Source: Apiotrichum sp. Y4204
Lineage: Eukaryota > Basidiomycota > Tremellomycetes > Trichosporonales > Trichosporonaceae
Length of the DNA stretch: 64,000 bases
NCBI GenBank assembly: GCA_025531455.1
Contig: JAMYHL010000069.1
Span: 186,001 to 250,000, forward strand
Direction of reading: 5' to 3'
Part shown: in pieces, positions 59,331-64,000 of the stretch
How the letters are laid out: each line of letters starts with the position of its first letter
Position numbering within the stretch: position 1 is the first letter of the stretch
Position numbers and translations under genes: made by a program
Notes under the pieces: model-generated
Seen by the model: the letters and a program-made list of their open reading frames with translations, nothing else
Told to the model about the DNA's origin: nothing
Database searches by the model: none

Positions 59331-60629
59331 ATGGCATCGCCCGTCGCCGGCCCATCGCGCGTCGCAACAGTAGCGGACGAGGCGGACGAGCTAGCAGCAG
59401 TGGCGCGGCCGGCAAACGGCGCCGACAGCGGGGGCGCGAGCGGAAGCGGGGACGCAACAGCAGCGAACGGCGCACCGGCAGAAGAGGAGGCGGCGGAGGA
59501 GTTGGGCGAGGACGGGCTGCCGAAGGACGCCAGCTCAACGCTGTATCTCCACAACCTGAACGAGAAGGTCCGGATACCAGGTGCGTGGAAACGGGCGGCT
59601 GGGGAAAGCTCTTGCAAGCCGCTGGTGACATTCCTTCTACGGCTCCACTGACCTCACAGTCATGACCGCGACGCTCGCATCCTTGTTCAAGCCGTACCAC
59701 CCGCTCATGCCGATCACGGCGCACCGCAACGTGCGGATGCGCGGGCAGGCGTTTGTGAGCTTCCGCGATCGGAAAACCGCCGACCAAGCGCGCCGCGACG
59801 TCAACGAGTTTCCGCTGTATGGCAAGCCGGTTGTGAGTGTGGGCTGATGGCCGTGGGCGTAAGGCGTCGTGTGGCTCCATGATCTTGGGTCTTAGCTGTG
59901 ATGACTGCCTTCGTCTCCATGGCCACTTGTTTCGATCTTCCTCCCCCGCAACAGCTCACCCCAGATCATCCAGTTTGCCAAGACGCGCGCGGACGTCGTG
60001 GTGGAGCGCGAAGACGGCGAGGAGGCACTCGAGGAGTGGAAGAAGGAGCGGCTTGCGGACAAGAGTGGGTCTACAGATGTCGCGTGCGCTGACATTCCAG
60101 AGAAGAAGCGGAATTCCAATCCTGTGCGCCGCAAGCAGCGCGCAAAGCAGCGTGCTGGAGGTGAGCCTAGAAGCCTGGACCACCAGCTGACAGCAGTGGA
60201 CGAGAGTGCGACCGGCGCACCGTCAGCCAAGAAGCCGCGTCTCCAGATGCCCGACGAGTACCTTCCGCCAAACAATGTGCTGTTCGTACAGAACCTGCCC
60301 GAGGGGACGACACAGGAGGACCTGCGCGACGTGTTCGAACAGTACGCTGGCCTCGTCGAAATCCGTACCATTGCCGCCAAGCGCGACATTGCGTTCGTCG
60401 AGTTCGAGAGCGAGGCGACGGCAACGGTGGCTAAGGACGCGCTGCACAACTTCAAGATTGACGGCGAGACGAAGATGAAGGTGAGTTGTGTTGTGCGGAT
60501 GGTCGGTTTTGGAGCAAGCGGTTGGCCCTGTCGTGTCATAGCCGCTGGTTCGGTTGTATCCGGCGCACTCACCCCATCCTTATGTTTGATCGAAGCTGAC
60601 ACCTACAGGTCACGTATGCGAGGAAGTAG
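59331..60629 (+). CDS. U1A/U2B''-type snRNP protein with two RRMs
   Basis: Six exons, 59331-59580, 59660-59832, 59965-60064, 60101-60160, 60197-60480 and 60609-60629 (888 nt, 295 aa). A disordered Ala/Glu/Gly-rich N-terminus (~65 aa) precedes RRM1 (TLYLHNLNEKVRI, MRGQAFVSFRDRKTADQA, KPVIIQFAKTRAD). A charged Lys/Arg linker follows, then RRM2 (NNVLFVQNLPEGTTQEDLRD, RDIAFVEFESEATATVAKDA, ending VTYARK). This two-RRM plan, with IQFAKT closing RRM1, matches SNRPA/SNRPB2, which bind U1 or U2 snRNA hairpins in the spliceosome. U1A and U2B'' cannot be separated here. The last exon encodes only six residues. Intron 60065-60100 is 36 nt and open in frame, so a retained form would be translatable. Confidence 0.9.
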
Positions 60630-61055
60630 ATGTCCATTTTGCGATGTATTGTTTGTTTTCGTTTTCTGGTGTGCGACTACGATGCCACGCATGCGATGAC
60701 ATGGAGATGGCCGCCTGACGCGGCTATGGGTTGATTTGATTTCGTGTCAACACAGGACAGAAGAGGACAGCGCGACATCCTTTAGTGCCTGTGTCAGAAG
60801 ACCATCGATCTCTCGCAGACACCATGCATAACTCCCTTGGTTGTGCAGCGGTCAGATGCATGCATGCATGTGCACGAGTCTGCGTTCCAGAAGCACGCAG
60901 ATTAGGGTTGGTAGTCACCGGTCCGCTTGTCACCGTGGGAAAGGACCCCGAGAGCGGCTGGTCGTGCCAACGTCATACACAGCTGCCGACTCGCCACCCA
61001 TCGCCATCGCCGTCGCTATCTCCATCTCTCCACCTCTCCCCCTCTCACTATCCAC
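60630..61055 (+). promoter_or_regulatory. Intergenic/promoter region upstream of ATG9
   Basis: About 425 bases with an ATGCATGCATG palindromic run at 60856-60866 and a CT-rich (CTATCTCCATCTCTCCACC) leader before the ATG9 start. Nothing else recognised. Confidence 0.4.
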
Positions 61056-64000
61056 ATGCCATCACCACCGAACGCCAACTCGCTCCTGAACCTGCTGAAT
61101 CCGTACGCGTCCGTCGCCACCTCGCGCCCAAGCGACGACAGCACCGCGAGCTCGAGCTCAAGCAGCTCGCCCGTGCGGCCGCCGCCCGAATCCCCCTCGG
61201 CGGTCCTATTACGCGAGCTGCAGTTCGAGAGCGGGCCAAAGGGCGAATCTGCATCGACGGCGCCGACAGCAGCGCCAATGTCGCGCCGTGCGTCCCGCCG
61301 CTCACCGCCAAGTTCGCCCACCCCCCGTGCGCGGGCACCCCGCTTCCCGGACAGCAGCGACGACGACAACGAGCCGCCGCAGAGCCTCCTCTTCGACGGC
61401 GGGGGCGCGACGCCAACGTCCCGCTCCCCAGGGCCGGGCGCGCGCGGAGGCCGCCTCGCGCCGCCGACGAGGTTCAAGAAGGATGCCGCCTCCCGATCCC
61501 CAGGGCCGTTCCGCCGTCGTCCGAGCAGTACGTCGTCGTCGACACAGAGCCCGCCCCAGTCCCCCCTCATGGCCGTGCCGGATGTGCCGGATATGTCGTC
61601 TGATGTGCCCGGCATGCCGTCCACGAGCCCCAGCACGAGCACGAAGAGCGAGAGCCGGGCGAGTATTGGAGAGCCTGAGCAACCTCAGTGGCGCGAGGAG
61701 GAGCCGGTGGTACCCGCGCAAGGACAGAGGAGGGAGCCGCCTGGTCCGAGCAGGACGCGCCGGCTCGGAAGGAGAAAGTACCTCTCTGTGCCGTCTAGTG
61801 CGCGCGATGCCGATGAAGGGCCGGATCTTCGTCGCGTCGGGCTCGACGGGTACAATAAGGCGTTGTGGAAGTGGGTCAACGTCACGGACCTCGACGCGTT
61901 CCTCCAGAAGGTGAGCTAGCTGCCATTGCCCATAGCTGACATCAGGTGTACATCTACTACGAAGGCAAGGGGATATGGTGTATCGTTCTGAAGCGCGTTC
62001 TCAAGCTGCTGTGAGTTGTGCTATGTCCCACCCTACTGACAGCAGGACCCGCCTCTTCGTCATCGGCTTCAGCACCTTCCTCACCTCGTGTATCGACTAC
62101 AAGAAGCTCGCGCACAGCGTGTCGGGGCCAAACGACGTCGGGAGGCTTGACGATGCACTCATTCCTCAGTGCCTCACGCGTGGCTCGTTCTGGCACATGC
62201 TGCTTATCGTGCTTGTCGTTGCCGTTTATGTGTTCGAGCTTGCCGCTTTCGTCGTGTCGATCCCGGATCTGCTCGACATGTACCGATTCTACACGTATCT
62301 CCTCGGCGTTCCGGATGTGAGTCTCGTGGAGCTGAGACTTCCATGATCAGCTCAAGGATCACGCTGACCCCAGGCCGATATCCAGACCATGCCGTGGCCC
62401 GAGATTGTGCGTCTCATCGGGGACATCAAGAAGCATAACCCCGTGACCTCGCTCTCGAATGGTCCACTAGCGGAGATGCTCGACGGCCCGGCGGCGGCCA
62501 GTACGCCAAAGCTTGACGCGCATGATATTGCCAAGTGAGTTGACTTGATTGGAGTCGTAGAACTCACGACAGCCGCATCCTCCGACAGGACAACTACCTC
62601 ACGGCGCTGTACAGCCGAGACCTGCTAGATCTACGCGTACGCTTCCCGCTGCCCAAGGCTGTAGAGCATCTCGCGCCGCCTGCACTCGTCACTGGCTCCG
62701 GTCTCCCACGTACCCGCGGCGACCAGCGGCAGTACCTTACGTTTGGCGGGAGCACGCTCACGAAGACACTGGAGCTCAACCTCAACTTCTGCGTCATGGG
62801 CTGCCTGTTCGACCAGCGGGGGCAGGTCAAGAAGGAGGTGATACGCGAGCGTAACCGGAAAGATCTCGTGGAGCAGTGAGCTCATGGCTCACGAAACCAA
62901 GCTGACACCAGCCTCCAACGGCGCTTCATCTTCATGGGCCTAGTGAACGCCATTCTTGCGCCGTTCATCGTCGTCTGGGTCCTCATCTACTCGTTCTTCC
63001 GCTACTTTGATGTACGCTGATGCTTCTTTATGTTCACAGCTGACCACAGGAATATCACAAGAACCCGTCCTCGATCGGATCCCGCAAGTACACGCGCTTC
63101 GCCGAGTGGAAGTTTCGCGAGTTCAACGAACTCCCGCACCTCTTCGACCGCCGTCTGAAGCAGAGTTATCCCATTGCGAAAGAATACATCGACCAGTTCC
63201 CCAAGGAGCGCACGTCGTTGATTGTACGGTGGGTGATAGATTTTGACGAGACCCACTGACCTCAGATTCGTCGCGTTCATCGCTGGCTCGTTTGCCGCCG
63301 TCCTCCTCGTTGCGTCGCTGATCGACCCGGATCTCTTCCTCCACTTCGAGATCACCCCGCACCGCACCGTTCTGTTCTACCTCGGAGTGTTTGGCTCCAT
63401 CCTCGCAATTGCCCGCGGAATGGTCCCCGAGGAGAACCTCGTCTTCGACCCAGAGTACCTCATGCGCGAGCTCGTGCATTACACGCACTACCTCCCGCCC
63501 GAGTGGAAGGGCAAGCTTCACTCGCAAAAAGTAGGAAGCCGCTCTGTTCTACTTCTGACACACAGGTGCACGCAGAGTTTGGACAGCTCTTCCAGATGAA
63601 GATCATGATCTTCGCGCACGAGCTCGTCTCCGTCCTCCTCACGCCGTTCATACTCTGGTTCTCGCTCCCCGACTGCTCTGGCGCGATCATCGACTTTTTC
63701 CGCGAGTTTACCGTCCATGTCGAGGGGATCGGGTACGTGTGCTCCTTTGCTGTTTTCGACTTTGACCGCCCTGGCGCGGTCGGAGCCGAAGGTGCCGCAG
63801 CAGCAGCAGCAGCAGCCACCACTGCCGGCGCGCCGTCCTCGCCCGCATACCGCCTGCGCAGCCGGCTCCCTCACCATCCGCCGCCCGCCGGTGCTGGACC
63901 AAGCGGAGGCAAGAAGGCGGACTGGTACGACGCGAAGATGGAGCAATCGGTGCTGCACTTTAAGGCGTCGCACCCGGACTGGCAGCCGGCTGACCCGGGG
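61056..64000 (+). CDS. ATG9: Autophagy-related protein 9 (Atg9), 3' end outside window
   Basis: Nine exons seen, 61056-61910, 61946-62010, 62046-62316, 62374-62534, 62573-62875, 62912-63011, 63050-63228, 63266-63530 and 63566-64000+, giving 878 aa so far. Residues 1-~265 are a Ser/Pro-rich disordered region ending [20 protein letters not shown]. The conserved core follows: [157 protein letters not shown] and [20 protein letters not shown]. Atg9 is the membrane lipid scramblase on vesicles that seed autophagosomes. A poly-Ala run sits in the C-terminal tail. Only the C-terminal end is missing. Confidence 0.95.
63797..63814 (+). repeat. GCA trinucleotide run in ATG9
   Basis: Six consecutive GCA codons flanked by GCC, coding eight alanines in the tail after the last membrane segment. 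Confidence 0.9.

Overview
The window reads as nuclear DNA of a basidiomycete yeast, most likely a tremellomycete of the Trichosporonales/Cryptococcus kind. Reasons: GC-rich coding DNA; many very short introns (about 30-60 nt) with GTGAGT/GTAAGT donors and a CTGAC/CTAAC branch site almost touching the 3' AG; typical fungal gene content; no bacterial operons. Exon boundaries were read by eye from splice signals, reading frame and family conservation. Genus assignment is inference.

Layout. 1-1137: conserved fungal protein of unknown function with a P/Q-rich tail. 1598-4130: RWDD2-like gene divergent from an intronless serpin that looks actinobacterial. 4722-8036: mitochondrial bifunctional lysine-ketoglutarate reductase/saccharopine dehydrogenase. 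9067-11850: a small head-plus-coiled-coil protein (possibly XRCC4-like) convergent with a tubulin-tyrosine-ligase-like protein. 12829-14964: 7-8 TM protein with tandem 42-residue repeats in its tail. 15679-23332: two succinyl-CoA:3-ketoacid CoA transferase (SCOT) paralogues, head to head across 3.5 kb with no recognisable gene. 24643-29343: Atg22-like permease convergent with an NCS1 purine/cytosine permease that carries a ~280-residue hydrophilic N-terminus. 32737-35529: 930-residue intronless coiled-coil protein with a hydrophobic tail. 35946-37854: alpha/beta hydrolase convergent with a small Cys6 zinc-cluster-like protein. 39212-43010: MFS sugar-type transporter and an unknown protein with a possible myristoylation signal. 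43248-43629: secreted 12-cysteine peptide. 44621-51842: ZNFX1/Hrr1-type RNA helicase. 52723-56785: RRP12 ribosome-biogenesis factor. 57096-59091: MYST histone acetyltransferase. 59331-60629: U1A/U2B''-type spliceosomal RRM protein. 61056-64000: Atg9, cut by the window end.

Common themes are inference from family. LKR/SDH and the two SCOTs are mitochondrial carbon-catabolism enzymes. Atg9 belongs to autophagy and the Atg22-like permease to a related family. The ZNFX1-type helicase is usually tied to RNAi and heterochromatin. No rRNA, convincing tRNA, transposon, CRISPR array or origin was recognised. The most unusual items are the serpin, the animal/plant-style LKR/SDH fusion, the head-to-head SCOT pair, the cysteine-rich secreted peptide and the long tail-anchored coiled coil.
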